The notes under the pieces are model-generated. The model worked only from the letters and a program-made list of their open reading frames with translations, was not told where the DNA came from and searched no databases. A stretch of DNA of 64,000 nt from Modestobacter italicus. GTDB taxonomy: Bacteria > Actinomycetota > Actinomycetes > Mycobacteriales > Geodermatophilaceae. The position numbers and the translations under genes were made by a program. The stretch covers positions 372,001 to 436,000 of the forward strand of contig NZ_JABGCJ010000004.1 in NCBI RefSeq assembly GCF_019799965.1. The letters run 5' to 3'. Of the stretch, positions 7,496 to 15,909 are shown one piece after another; position 1 is the first letter of the stretch, and the number at the start of each line of letters is the position of its first letter.

Positions 7496-8074
7496 ATGAC
7501 CGACGACGGACGTCGCCATGTCCGCGACCCCCAGGCGATCCGGGCGCTCGCCCACCCGGTGCGACTCGCCCTGCTCGAGGCCCTGTCCGGCGAGGGCACC
7601 GCGACGGCCACCCGGTGTGCCGAGCTGGTGGGCGAGAGCGTCGCCAGCTGCTCGTTCCACCTGCGCACCCTGGAGAAGCACGGCTTCATCGAGCGCGCAC
7701 CCGGCACCGGCCGGGAGAAACCCTGGCGGCTGACCTCGACCACCCAGCTGATCGAGCCGGCGCCTGACGCGGAGGGCCGGGCCGTCGCCGCCGCGGTCGA
7801 CGAGTTCCTCCTGGACCAGGAGGCCGGGCGGCTGCGCGCCTGGTGGGCGCGGCGCGACGCCGAGGACCCACCCTGGCGCGACGCCACCCAGATGTCGGGG
7901 TCGACGGCCTGGCTCACCGCCGAGGAGGTGGCCGAGCTGCACGAGGCGCTGGCCGCGGTCACCGAGCAGTTCTTCGTCCAGCGCGCCGGCGACCCGGCCG
8001 GCCGGCCCGACGGCGCCCGGCCGGTGCGGCTGTTCACCGCCACCAGCGTGGGCCTGAGCACCGGCACCGGCTGA
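7496..8074 (+). CDS. ArsR-like winged-helix transcriptional regulator
   Basis: A 192-residue protein with an N-terminal winged helix (residues about 10-75): RDPQAIRALAHPVRLALLEA, then SVASCSFHLRTLEKHGFIER as recognition helix and wing. The C-terminal half is helical and acidic, with a second-domain motif WLTAEEVAELHEAL typical of the actinobacterial regulators that accompany MFS exporters. Its stop overlaps the MFS start (TGATG), so the two are coupled. The upstream direct repeats make negative autoregulation by an unknown effector likely. The ligand cannot be predicted. Confidence 0.85.
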   Translation: MTDDGRRHVRDPQAIRALAHPVRLALLEALSGEGTATATRCAELVGESVASCSFHLRTLEKHGFIERAPGTGREKPWRLTSTTQLIEPAPDAEGRAVAAAVDEFLLDQEAGRLRAWWARRDAEDPPWRDATQMSGSTAWLTAEEVAELHEALAAVTEQFFVQRAGDPAGRPDGARPVRLFTATSVGLSTGTG

Positions 8075-9486
8075 TGGGCGCCTTCGCCGAGCCGCGGTTC
8101 CGCCGGCTGTTCCTCGGCTGGTCACTGGGCAACTTCGGCGACAGCGCGCTGTACCTGACCCTGGCCATCTGGGCGAAGGAGCTGACCGGCAGCAACTCCG
8201 CCGCCGGGCTGGTCTTCCTGGCGATCCTGCTGCCCACCGCGGCCGCACCGGTGATCGGCCACCTGGTCGACCGGGTGCGCCGCCGCCCGCTGCTGATCGG
8301 AGTCGACCTCGCCGCCGGCGCGGGGGTGCTCTCCCTGCTCACCGTCCGAGGGCCCGACCAGTTGTGGCTGCTGTACGCGGTGGCGCTGGGCTACGGCCTG
8401 GTCGCGATCACGCACAGCGCGGCGCAGTCCGGGCTGCTCCGCGACCTGCTCCCCGACGCTCAGCTCGGCTCGGCCAACGCCGCGCTGTCGACCGTCGACC
8501 AGGGGCTCCGGCTGGTCAGCCCGCTGGTCGGCGCGGGCCTGTACGCGGGGTTCGGCGGCGGCTCGGTGGCGATGCTGACGGCCGGGACCTTCGCGGTCGC
8601 CGCCCTGGTGCTGACCACCGTGCGGGTGGCCGAGTCCGACCCGGCGGCGGTGGCCCGGGAGTCGTTCCGCCGGGAGTTCGCCGCCGGGTTCCGGCACCTG
8701 GGCGGTGACCCGGTGCTGCGGCAGATCGTGCTGGCCCTGGCGGCCGGGATGGGGGTGCTCGGCCTCCTGGACACGGTGGTCTTCGCGGTCATCGACGAGG
8801 GTCTCGGCCAGCCGGCCGCGTTCTTCGGGGTGCTGACCAGCGTGCAGGGCGGTGGCAGCGTCGTCGGCGGGCTCACCGCCGCCTGGCTGCTGCGCCGGGT
8901 CGGCGAGGGCCGCGCGGTCGGGGTGGCGCTGGCCGCCTTCGCCGTGGCGCTGACCCCGATGGCGTTCGGCTCCACGGCGCTGGTGCTGGCCGGGTCGGCG
9001 CTGGCCGGGGCGGCGATCCCCTGGTTCGTCGTCGCCTGGGTCACCGCTCGGCAGAAGCGGACACCCCGCCACCTGCAGGGGCGGGTGGCGGGCGCCGGCA
9101 TGGTGGCGATGAACGGCGCGCAGACCGTCTCCTCCGGGCTGGGCGCGCTGCTGGTCGGCCTGGTCGACTTCCGGCTGCTGATCGCCGTCGCCGTCGTCGT
9201 GCTCGCCGTCACCGGTGGGCGGCTGGCCGCCCGGCCGGCATCAGGCGGACAGCCACTCCCGGAGGCCGGCGAGCAGGCGGTCGACGTCGGACTCGTCGCT
9301 GTAGGGGGCGAGACCGACCCGCAGGCCACCGGTGTCGCCCAGCCCCAGGTGGCGGCTCGCCTCGAGGGCGTAGAAGGAGCCGGCGGGGGCGTTGACGCCC
9401 CGCTCGGCCAGGGCCCGATGGGCGTCGGCCGCGTCCCGGCCGTCGAAGGTGAGCAGCAGGGTGGGGGTGCGCAGGGCCGCCCGTGA
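8074..9486 (+). CDS. MFS transporter with C-terminal extension antisense to the next gene
   Basis: An open frame of 470 residues. The first ~390 hold about 12 hydrophobic helices of an MFS_1/enterobactin-exporter-like permease (start MGAFAEPRFRRLFLGWSLGN; loop VDRVRRRPLLIG between helices 2 and 3). The start overlaps the regulator stop, suggesting a regulated drug or metabolite exporter. A normal family member would end near 9240. Here no stop occurs until 9484, so the last ~82 residues (Gly/Glu/Pro-rich, for example VAVGGETDPQATGVAQPQVA) are read across the opposite strand of the convergent PLP-enzyme gene. Either the native stop has been lost or the tail is real but low complexity. Confidence 0.85.
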   Translation: MGAFAEPRFRRLFLGWSLGNFGDSALYLTLAIWAKELTGSNSAAGLVFLAILLPTAAAPVIGHLVDRVRRRPLLIGVDLAAGAGVLSLLTVRGPDQLWLLYAVALGYGLVAITHSAAQSGLLRDLLPDAQLGSANAALSTVDQGLRLVSPLVGAGLYAGFGGGSVAMLTAGTFAVAALVLTTVRVAESDPAAVARESFRREFAAGFRHLGGDPVLRQIVLALAAGMGVLGLLDTVVFAVIDEGLGQPAAFFGVLTSVQGGGSVVGGLTAAWLLRRVGEGRAVGVALAAFAVALTPMAFGSTALVLAGSALAGAAIPWFVVAWVTARQKRTPRHLQGRVAGAGMVAMNGAQTVSSGLGALLVGLVDFRLLIAVAVVVLAVTGGRLAARPASGGQPLPEAGEQAVDVGLVAVGGETDPQATGVAQPQVAARLEGVEGAGGGVDAPLGQGPMGVGRVPAVEGEQQGGGAQGRP

Positions 9487-10443
9487 CCACAGGGTCACGC
9501 CGGGCAGGTCGCGGACGCCGTCCTCGACCCGCTCGCGCAGCCGGTCCTCGTGCTGCTCGATCGCGGCCATCGCGGCGACCAGCCGGCTGCGGCGGTCGCC
9601 CTCGTCGCCGGCCTGCGCGGCCAGCAGGTCGATCGCCGCGGTGGTGCCGGCCAGCAGCTCGTAGGGCAGCGTGCCCAGCTCGAACCGCTCCGGGACGGCG
9701 TTGCTGGAGGGCAGCAGCTTGTCCGGGTGCAGCGTCTCCAGCAGCTCCGGCGCGGCGACGAGGCAGCCGCAGTGCGGGCCGAGGAACTTGTACGGCGAGC
9801 AGACGAAGAAGTCCGCGCCCAGGGCGGTGACGTCCACCGGCGCGTGCGCGGTGAGGTGCACGCCGTCGACCCAGGTCAGCGCGCCGGCCTCGTGCGCGAG
9901 CGTGGTGATCGCGGCGACGTCCGGGCGGGTGCCGATCAGGTTGGAGGCGCCGGTGAGGGCGACCAGCCGGGTGCGCTCGGACAGCAGCGCCCCGACGGTC
10001 GCCGGGTCGAGCTCACCGGTGGCCGGGTCGAAGTCGGCCCACCGGACCGTCGCCCCGCACGCCTCCGCCGCCTGCACCCAGGGCCGGATGTTGGCGTCGT
10101 GGTCCAGCCGGGTGACCACCACCTCGTCGCCGGCGCCCCAGCCGGCGCTCAGCGTGCGGGCGAACTCGTAGGTCAGCGCGGTGGCGCTGCGCCCGAAGAC
10201 GACGCCGCCGGCGTGCCCGCCGGTCAGGTCGGCGACCGCCTGCCGGGCCTCGACGACCACCGCGTCGGCGTTCCGCTCGGCCTGGGTGACCGAGCCGCGG
10301 TTGGCCATCGGCCGGGTCATCGTGGCGGCCACCGCCTGCGCGACGACGTCCGGGGTCTGCGAGCCGCCCGGGCCGTCGAAGTGCGCGGCCCCGTCGGTCA
10401 GGGCGGGGAAGTGGGCGCGGAGTGCTGCGACGTCGAAGCTCAC
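9241..10443 (-). CDS. Cysteine desulfurase-like PLP enzyme (class V aminotransferase fold)
   Basis: A 400-residue fold-type I PLP protein started at GTG 10441-10443 (VSFDVAALRAHFPALTDGAA). The cofactor phosphate loop (GRSATALTYEFAR), the pyridine-binding Asp (LTWVDGVHLTAHAP) and the Schiff-base lysine region (FVCSPYKFLGPHCGCLV) are all present. It belongs to the actinobacterial cysteine-desulfurase-like subfamily rather than to SufS/IscS proper; no Fe-S assembly genes are adjacent. The substrate is unproven and could be a different amino acid. The gene ends normally at 9241, so the overlap with the MFS frame is due to the MFS tail. Upstream in-frame codons to 10476 would add an atypical leader. 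Confidence 0.85.
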   Translation of the reverse strand: MSFDVAALRAHFPALTDGAAHFDGPGGSQTPDVVAQAVAATMTRPMANRGSVTQAERNADAVVVEARQAVADLTGGHAGGVVFGRSATALTYEFARTLSAGWGAGDEVVVTRLDHDANIRPWVQAAEACGATVRWADFDPATGELDPATVGALLSERTRLVALTGASNLIGTRPDVAAITTLAHEAGALTWVDGVHLTAHAPVDVTALGADFFVCSPYKFLGPHCGCLVAAPELLETLHPDKLLPSSNAVPERFELGTLPYELLAGTTAAIDLLAAQAGDEGDRRSRLVAAMAAIEQHEDRLRERVEDGVRDLPGVTLWSRAALRTPTLLLTFDGRDAADAHRALAERGVNAPAGSFYALEASRHLGLGDTGGLRVGLAPYSDESDVDRLLAGLREWLSA

Positions 10444-10487
10444 CCCGGTCACGCTAGCCGCGGGGGAGGCCAGCACGCCGGGGGCGC

Positions 10488-10655
10488 TGGACCGTCGACG
10501 ACCCGGGCGCCCGCGGGTGGTTCGAGGAGACGGCGGTGGAGCTCCTCCAGATCAGCACCGGCTACCTCGACCTGCTGGACCGGTACGGGGTGCCGTGGGT
10601 GGAGCTGCGCACCACCGCCCGGGCGGATCCTCTACGAGGACGACGTCCGGGCCGG
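10488..10655 (+). pseudogene. Frameshifted gene remnant of unknown family
   Basis: This is the main content of the 333-base gap between the PLP enzyme and the GNAT gene. One frame reads WTVDDPGARGWFEETAVELL then QISTGYLDLLDRYGVPWVEL (to about 10616). Removing one base near 10617 continues it in the next frame as PGRILYEDDVRAGTT. The two pieces join into one protein-like segment with no in-frame start or plausible full length on either side. The change is a single-base insertion in a G/C run. I do not recognise the family. It looks like the decayed end of a lost gene. Confidence 0.5.
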
Positions 10656-10776
10656 TACGACACCGTTCCTCCACCACCTCGATCGGCACCGCACGTCCGG
10701 GGCAGCCGGCGTCCGCACGGAGCTGCCCGGTCGACAACCGTCGTGCGGGACGATGCCCCCGTGTGACGATGCCACC

Positions 10777-11301
10777 GTGTCGGGAGTCGAGCCGGTCGTC
10801 CGCGTCGCCGAGCCGGATGACGTCCCGGCCATCTGCCGATTCGGTGCGGAGCACGTGCCGCCGCACTACACGCCGCTGATCGGCGCAGAGGCCGCGGCCG
10901 GCCAGGTCCGCGACTGGTGGGACGAGACGTCCATCGGCGCCGCCGTGGCCGCGGGCCTGGTGATCATCGCCGAGGCCGGTGCGCAGCTGGTCGGCGTCGC
11001 CCAGCGCGGGCGCTACGGCGACGACCACGTGGTCTGGAAGCTCTACGTCCACCCGGAGCACCGAAGCCGGGGGCTGGGCCGCCAGCTGCTCGACGCCGTC
11101 ATCGGCCAGCTGCCGGACGACGCCGACCGGCTCTGCATCGAGCACTTCGCGGCCAACGAGCGCGCGGGCTCCTTCTACGAGCGTGAGGGCTTCCCCATCG
11201 AGCGCGTCGAGCCGAGCCGCACCGGGGACACCGCGCTCGCCGTGGTCTGGCGCGCCCGCCCCCTGGGCCGTCAGACCGCTCAGGCGCCCCGCCAGGTGTA
11301 G
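10777..11301 (+). CDS. GNAT-family N-acetyltransferase
   Basis: A 174-residue acetyltransferase. Motif A is clear: VWKLYVHPEHRSRGLGRQLL (acetyl-CoA pyrophosphate loop RSRGLG), preceded by the central strands AQLVGVAQRG. Motif B follows as IEHFAANERAGSFYEREGF. The substrate is not predictable. Start is placed at GTG 10777, just before VEPVVRVAEPDDVPAICRFG; an ATG at 10753 is an alternative with no better ribosome site. Its 3' end overlaps the stop of the degenerate GNAT remnant on the other strand. Confidence 0.85.
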   Translation: MSGVEPVVRVAEPDDVPAICRFGAEHVPPHYTPLIGAEAAAGQVRDWWDETSIGAAVAAGLVIIAEAGAQLVGVAQRGRYGDDHVVWKLYVHPEHRSRGLGRQLLDAVIGQLPDDADRLCIEHFAANERAGSFYEREGFPIERVEPSRTGDTALAVVWRARPLGRQTAQAPRQV

Positions 11302-11450
11302 GTGCAGTCGGGTTCCCACTCCTCGTTGCCGCTGCCGTCGTCCTCGTCGACAGGGCGAAGCCGGCGGACTCGTAGCAGCGCCGCGCCCGGGTGTTCCGCT
11401 GGAAGACGCGCAGCGACAGCCCGTCGGGACCCCACCCGGACAGCCCCCGG
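11280..11450 (-). pseudogene. Truncated, frameshifted GNAT acetyltransferase remnant
   Basis: On the minus strand one frame gives GLSLRVFQRNTRARRCYESAGF, the hallmark motif-B end of GNAT enzymes. The adjacent frame then continues RPVDEDDGSGNEEWEPDCTY TWRGA to a stop at 11280. The two halves join with a one-base shift near 11372 (written here only to show continuity). Nothing N-terminal of GLSGWGPDG resembles the acetyl-CoA-binding half. It is therefore a 5'-truncated and frameshifted pseudogene, convergent with and overlapping the intact GNAT gene by about 20 bases. It shows that the 10.5-11.5 kb interval is decaying. Confidence 0.65.
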
Positions 11451-11558
11451 CCAGGGTGGGGTCCCGGTGCGCTCGGTGGGCAGGAGATGTGCCGCTCGGA
11501 TCAAGGACGTCACGCAACAGCCGATGGCAGGAGGGAGCAGTCACTCCCGGGAGGCGTC

Positions 11559-11906
11559 GTGTCGGTCAGTGCGGTGGGCAGCAGCAGTTCGGTGATCGCT
11601 GCAGCGTTCCGTCAGTCCCGGGCGGCTGACGCCCGCACCGGGGCACAGCGGACGCCCGGCGGAGCCGCCGAGGCCTCCCCCGAGGGCGGCGCCGCGGACG
11701 GCAGCACGCCGGCGATCAAGGCACTGAGACAGCAGCTCGCCGAGGCGCAGGAGGCGCTGCAGCGCCTCGTCGACGCCCGGGCGGACGAGCAGGCGATCCG
11801 GGCCGCCCAGCAGCGCGTGCACGCATGCGCCTCGGCGCTGGCGGCCGCCCTGACACAGCAGGCCCAGGCGGCCGAGCGGGCCTCGACTGGGCGGCAGTAC
11901 GCCTAG
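11559..11906 (+). CDS. Small hypothetical protein with C-terminal helical region
   Basis: A 115-residue frame started at GTG 11559 with GGGAGG seven bases upstream. The first half is Ser/Ala/Gly-rich and probably disordered. The second half is a long amphipathic helix (AIKALRQQLAEAQEALQRLV then AAALTQQAQAAERASTG) with heptad-like spacing suggesting a coiled coil. No family recognised. It is isolated between a GNAT pseudogene and the convergent FAD monooxygenase. The strong ribosome site supports expression. Confidence 0.6.
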   Translation: MSVSAVGSSSSVIAAAFRQSRAADARTGAQRTPGGAAEASPEGGAADGSTPAIKALRQQLAEAQEALQRLVDARADEQAIRAAQQRVHACASALAAALTQQAQAAERASTGRQYA

Positions 11907-11948
11907 GGCTCGACCGTCCGCGTGACCGACCGCCGGCGGAGGACGTGC

Positions 11949-13349
11949 TCACCGCCGGACGGCCGCCACGATCCGGTCCGGGCGGACCAGTACCGACCGG
12001 CCCCCGAGCCAGCGGACCAGCTCCGGTGAGCCGAGGCGGTCAGCCCGCAGCACCGGCCCCGGCCAGTCCTCAGGCACCGGCGCGCCGTCGGTCAGCACCG
12101 CCCAGCCGAGGCCGAGCAGGTCGTCCAGCCGGCCGGGGCCCGCGACCGGCGGCTGCGGCAGGAGCGCCCCGACCGGCGACCCGGGCGCGACGCGGGGCCG
12201 GCGCACCAGCGGTCCACGACGCAGCGGCGGCGTCCGGCTGGCGGCGGCGAAGGCGGCCAGCCGGGGCACGCGCTGCACCGCGGTCAGCGCGGCCCGCCGG
12301 GCCAGCACCGCCCGCTCACCCCCGCCGGTCATCAGCGCGCCGAGCAGCACGGCGACCCGGATCAGCGCCCGGGCGTGCGGCGCCCGCTCGGCCTGGTGGG
12401 TGTCCAGCAGGGCGTGGTCCGCGCCGTCCAGCACCGCGGCGAGCTTCCAGGTCAGCTGGTGCACGTCGCGCAGGCCCAGCCCCAGCCCCTGGCCGATGAA
12501 CGGCGGGGTCAGGTGCGCGGCGTCGCCGCAGAGCAGCACCCGCCGGTCGCGCCAGCGGTCGGCCACCTGCGCGGCGTAGGTGTACTCCGCGGTGCGGACG
12601 ACGGTGCAGTCCTCCGTGCCGAACCTCCCAAGCAGCTCCGACAGGTCCAGGTCGGCCGGCGACTCCCCCGGCGCCAGCCGGAACTCGGCGCGGTAGCGGT
12701 CGCCGGCGATCGGCATGAACGTCGCCGGGCGCACCGGGTCGCAGACCTGGTGCACGCCGGGCCAGACGTCCAGCGGCGCGTCGGCGGCCAGGTCGACCAC
12801 CAGCCAGCGCTCGGACGGGCCGAGGTCGTGCATCCACGACCCGATCAGCCGGCGCACCGTGCTGTTCGCGCCGTCGCAGCCGAGCACCGCGTCGGCGGCC
12901 AGCACCTCCTCGGCGCCGGTGGCCCGGTCGCGGACGGTGAGACGGACGGGTCCCGGTTGTTCCACGTGCAACACCTCGACCCCGCCGCGCAGCTCGGCCC
13001 GCGGTTCGGCGGCCAGCGCCGCGCGGAGCACCGCCTCCAGGTCGGGCTGGCTGAACATCGAGGCCTGGGGCCAGCCGTGCTCGCCGTCGCCGCGGGGGAA
13101 CTCGGCGAGCGTGCGGTGGGCGCCGTCCAGCAGGCGCAGCCCGGCCATCGGCCGGCTGACCGCAGCGAAGGCGTCGGCCACCCCGGCGGCCTGCAGCACC
13201 CGCAGCGACTCGTCGTCCAGGTGCACCGCGCGCGGCTGCGGGTAGGCGGCCGGGTGCCGGTCGAGCACCAGGACGTCGACGCCCCGGCGGGCCAGCAGCA
13301 GGGCAGCGGTCACCCCCACCGGGCCGGCACCGACCACCACCACCGTCAC
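11949..13349 (-). CDS. FAD-dependent aromatic monooxygenase (PHBH/MhpA type)
   Basis: A 466-residue class A flavoprotein hydroxylase started at GTG 13347-13349. The Rossmann motif VVVVGAGPVGVTAALLLARR opens the protein. The DG motif (DAVLGCDGANSTVRRLIG, about residue 165) and the GD motif (RRVLLCGDAAHLTPPFIGQG, about residue 280) are intact. This is the NAD(P)H-dependent phenol or 3-hydroxyphenylpropionate hydroxylase group; the exact substrate is unknown and no ring-cleavage genes are nearby. The C-terminal ~100 residues contain a Pro/Arg-rich stretch and a terminal domain common in this group. A parS-like sequence lies inside the gene at 12958-12973. Confidence 0.85.
   Translation of the reverse strand: MTVVVVGAGPVGVTAALLLARRGVDVLVLDRHPAAYPQPRAVHLDDESLRVLQAAGVADAFAAVSRPMAGLRLLDGAHRTLAEFPRGDGEHGWPQASMFSQPDLEAVLRAALAAEPRAELRGGVEVLHVEQPGPVRLTVRDRATGAEEVLAADAVLGCDGANSTVRRLIGSWMHDLGPSERWLVVDLAADAPLDVWPGVHQVCDPVRPATFMPIAGDRYRAEFRLAPGESPADLDLSELLGRFGTEDCTVVRTAEYTYAAQVADRWRDRRVLLCGDAAHLTPPFIGQGLGLGLRDVHQLTWKLAAVLDGADHALLDTHQAERAPHARALIRVAVLLGALMTGGGERAVLARRAALTAVQRVPRLAAFAAASRTPPLRRGPLVRRPRVAPGSPVGALLPQPPVAGPGRLDDLLGLGWAVLTDGAPVPEDWPGPVLRADRLGSPELVRWLGGRSVLVRPDRIVAAVRR
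12958..12973. promoter_or_regulatory. parS-like site 1 (within the FAD monooxygenase gene)
   Basis: TGTTCCACGTGCAACA matches the general parS consensus TGTTTCACGTGAAACA at 14 of 16 positions. On the coding strand it is read as TTG CAC GTG GAA CA (Leu-His-Val-Glu-Gln). TTG and GAA are uncommon choices in these G/C-ending genes, which suggests selection on the DNA site. Confidence 0.55.
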
Positions 13350-13405
13350 GCCGGCGAGTCTGCCCGGCGCCCGCACCCGGGACAGCGGGCGGGATCCGGG
13401 CCAGG

Positions 13406-13810
13406 ATGCCCGGCATGGACCTGCACCTGAGCGCGCCGTTCACCATCGACACCTGGGACGCCGTCCCCGACCCGGCGCCTGCTGAGCCGGGCGGACCGGC
13501 CACCGGGCGGGTCGTGCTGGTGAAGACCTACGACGGCGAGGACCTCACCGGCTCGGCCACCGGCCACGCGCTCACCACCCAGGGCGAGCGCGGCGCCTCC
13601 TACGTGGCCCAGGAGCGGATCACCGGCGCCCTGGCCGGTCGTCGTGGCAGCTTCGTCCTCGAGCACGGCGCGGAGATGGGTGAGGGGGTGACCACCACCC
13701 AGTGGGCCCGGGTGGTCGCCGGGTCGGGCACCGCCGCGCTCGCCGGGATCACCGGGTCGGGCACGGTCGCCCACGAACTGCTCACCCTGGACGTCGTCCT
13801 GCCCGACTGA
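13406..13810 (+). CDS. DUF3224-family protein
   Basis: A 134-residue beta-barrel-type protein of the DUF3224 family, known from small actinobacterial cytoplasmic proteins. Recognisable segments are FTIDTWDAVPD at the N terminus, TGHALTTQGERGASYVAQER in the centre, SFVLEHGAEMGEG, and the final ITGSGTVAHELLTLDV. Function is not established. It is divergent from the FAD monooxygenase with a 56-base spacer. An internal ATG at 13415 is an alternative start. A strong hairpin follows directly. Confidence 0.85.
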   Translation: MPGMDLHLSAPFTIDTWDAVPDPAPAEPGGPATGRVVLVKTYDGEDLTGSATGHALTTQGERGASYVAQERITGALAGRRGSFVLEHGAEMGEGVTTTQWARVVAGSGTAALAGITGSGTVAHELLTLDVVLPD

Positions 13811-13839
13811 CCCCCTGCACCGGACGGCGCAGGGGGTCA
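13808..13839. terminator. Bidirectional hairpin terminator
   Basis: A perfect 11-base stem, TGACCCCCTGC / GCAGGGGGTCA, with a 10-base loop. It includes the DUF3224 stop codon and ends six bases before the lctP stop, so it serves both convergent genes. Confidence 0.75.
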
Positions 13840-13845
13840 GTCCGG

Positions 13846-15732
13846 TCAGCGGTCGTCGCGGGTGCGGCTGGGGTCGACGACCATGTCGGTGTGCTCGCGC
13901 CCGTCACCGGGTGCCGAGCCGGTCGTGGCCCCACCCCCGGCGCCGACCAGCTCGTCGTTGTCCCGGCCCGGCGCCCGCCGGAGCGCGATGATCAGCGCCG
14001 CGAGCGCGACCAGCAGGACGGCGAGCCACAGCGTGCTCAGGTTGGCCCCGAAGCCGTAGATCGCCACCAGCGAGATCGCGCCGGCCATCAGGCAGTAGTA
14101 GATGGTCGGCAGGATCGTCTTGCGGATCAGGTCGCCCTCGCGGCCGATCAGCCCGACCGTCGCAGACGCCGCCACGATGTTGTGCACCGTGATCATGTTG
14201 CCCGCCGCGCCGCCGACCGCCTGGGTGGCGACGACGGTCTCCGGGGTGACGCCGATCTGCTCGCCGGTGGAGAACTGGAACAGCGAGAACATCAGGTTGC
14301 TGACGGTGTTGCTGCCCGCCACGAAGGCTCCCAGCGCGCCGATCCACGGGGCGAACGCGGGCCAGGCCCCGCCGGCGATCGACGCGGCCCCCTCGGCGAG
14401 GGTGAGCGGCATCGACGCCAGGCCGGAGTCGTTGAAGTCGGCACCGGAGTTGATGAACACCCGGACCAGCGGGAGGGCGAACAGCAGCGCCACCGCCGCA
14501 CCGGCCAGCTGGCTGCCGGCCACCTTCCACGACGCGGCGATCTGCGGCCCGCGCATCCGGTGCAGCGCATAGGTGATCAGGCAGGTGAGGATGAACAGGA
14601 ACCCGGGCAGGTAGACGACCTGCAGCGCCTGGGCGATGCCGGTGCCGAAGATGTCGTCGACGTTGACGACCCGCCAGCCGGTGGTGAGGAACTCCGTCAC
14701 CGGGTCGACCGTGCGGCTGAGCACCAGCAGCGCGGCGACGATCACGTACGGCGTCCAGGCCAGCCAGATGCTCATCTTCGGGCCGGCGACGTCCTTCTCG
14801 TCCTCCGGCGACAGGCTGCCCATCCAGTTGGTCGCCCAGCGCTCGCGGGCCGGGAAGTCCCAGGTCTTCTTGGGCATCAGGAAGCCGCGGCTGGACGCGA
14901 ACATCACGATGACCAGGCCGGTCAGCCCGCCGAGCAGCGACGGGAACTCCGGGCCGAGCACCGCGGCGACGGTGACCGACGGGATGGTCATCGCGAACGC
15001 GGCGAACAGCGCGAAGGGCCAGATCGCCAGGCCGTCGGCGAACCGCTTCCGCTCACCGAAGAAGCCGCACAGCATGCAGGCGAGGAACAGCGGGATGAGC
15101 GTGCCGATGGCCCCGTGGATCAGCGCCACCTGCAGGCCGATCCGCTCGAGGAACTCGGGGAACTGGATGCCGAGCACCGAGGTCCGCTGCTCGACGGCGT
15201 CGGACCCGCTCAGGCCGCCGCTGACGCCGACCAGGATCGGGGTGCCGACCGCGCCGAAGCTGACCGGCGTGCTCTGGATGATCAGGCCCACCATGACCGC
15301 GGCCATCGCCGGGAAGCCCAGGGCCAGCAGCAGTGGGGCGACCACGGCGGCGGGGGTGCCGAAGCCGGACGCGCCCTCGATGAAGCTGCCGAACAGCCAG
15401 CCGATGATGATCGCCTGCACCCGCCGGTCGGGGCTGATGCTGGTGAACCCGGCCCGGATGGTGGCCATCGCGCCGCTCTTGGTCAGCGTCTCCAGCAGCA
15501 GCAGGGCGCCGAAGACGATGTAGAGCAAGGTCAGCGCCAGGAGCAGGCCCTGGACCACCGAGGCGGCGATCGCCGTGGCGCTCATCTCCCAGGCGAACAG
15601 GGCCACCAGCACGACCACCACGAAGCCCACGGGCATGGCCCGTTTCGCCGGCCATCGCAGCCCGGCCAGGAGGACGCCGACCACCAGGATCGGGAGCAGG
15701 GCCAGCAGGCTGAGCACAGCGAGGTTGTCCAC
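13846..15732 (-). CDS. lctP: L-lactate/glycolate permease, LctP family
   Basis: A 628-residue polytopic permease with about 13-14 hydrophobic helices. Family signatures are [20 protein letters not shown] (about residue 110-130), [16 protein letters not shown], and the second-half [20 protein letters not shown]. It imports lactate or related 2-hydroxyacids with protons. GTG at 15730-15732 is chosen because GAGAGG lies seven bases upstream and the first helix begins immediately after. The C-terminal ~30 residues are hydrophilic. No lactate dehydrogenase genes are adjacent; the next gene, divergent, is an NDMA-type alcohol dehydrogenase. Confidence 0.93.
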   Translation of the reverse strand: MDNLAVLSLLALLPILVVGVLLAGLRWPAKRAMPVGFVVVVLVALFAWEMSATAIAASVVQGLLLALTLLYIVFGALLLLETLTKSGAMATIRAGFTSISPDRRVQAIIIGWLFGSFIEGASGFGTPAAVVAPLLLALGFPAMAAVMVGLIIQSTPVSFGAVGTPILVGVSGGLSGSDAVEQRTSVLGIQFPEFLERIGLQVALIHGAIGTLIPLFLACMLCGFFGERKRFADGLAIWPFALFAAFAMTIPSVTVAAVLGPEFPSLLGGLTGLVIVMFASSRGFLMPKKTWDFPARERWATNWMGSLSPEDEKDVAGPKMSIWLAWTPYVIVAALLVLSRTVDPVTEFLTTGWRVVNVDDIFGTGIAQALQVVYLPGFLFILTCLITYALHRMRGPQIAASWKVAGSQLAGAAVALLFALPLVRVFINSGADFNDSGLASMPLTLAEGAASIAGGAWPAFAPWIGALGAFVAGSNTVSNLMFSLFQFSTGEQIGVTPETVVATQAVGGAAGNMITVHNIVAASATVGLIGREGDLIRKTILPTIYYCLMAGAISLVAIYGFGANLSTLWLAVLLVALAALIIALRRAPGRDNDELVGAGGGATTGSAPGDGREHTDMVVDPSRTRDDR

Positions 15733-15869
15733 GTTGACGCCTCTCGTCGGCAGTACCCGCGCGCTCACCGGCGTGCGGATGCTGCACTCTGGCGCACCAT
15801 CCGGCCGCCCGCCACCCCTCGCCGACCACCTTGACGTCGTCGTGACCGCTCAGCAGTCTGTGAGCCGGA

Positions 15870-15889
15870 CCACGTCAACGGCGACGTGG
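15870..15889. promoter_or_regulatory. Candidate operator upstream of the NDMA-type alcohol dehydrogenase
   Basis: A perfect 7-base inverted repeat, CCACGTC-N6-GACGTGG, ends 20 bases before the ATG of the dehydrogenase. It lies in the divergent interval shared with lctP. The binding protein is unknown; regulatory role is inferred from position. Confidence 0.4.
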
Positions 15890-15909
15890 CACGTGCTGAG
15901 GAGAGCTCG

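Noticed and set aside
9241-10443. SufS/IscS or kynureninase identity for the PLP protein
   Set aside because: No suf/isc genes nearby, and the sequence around the lysine and the N terminus fits the cysteine-desulfurase-like subfamily better.
15722-15736. DnaA-box-like TTGTCCACG at the lctP start
   Set aside because: A single box inside coding sequence, with no cluster and no dnaA/dnaN nearby.
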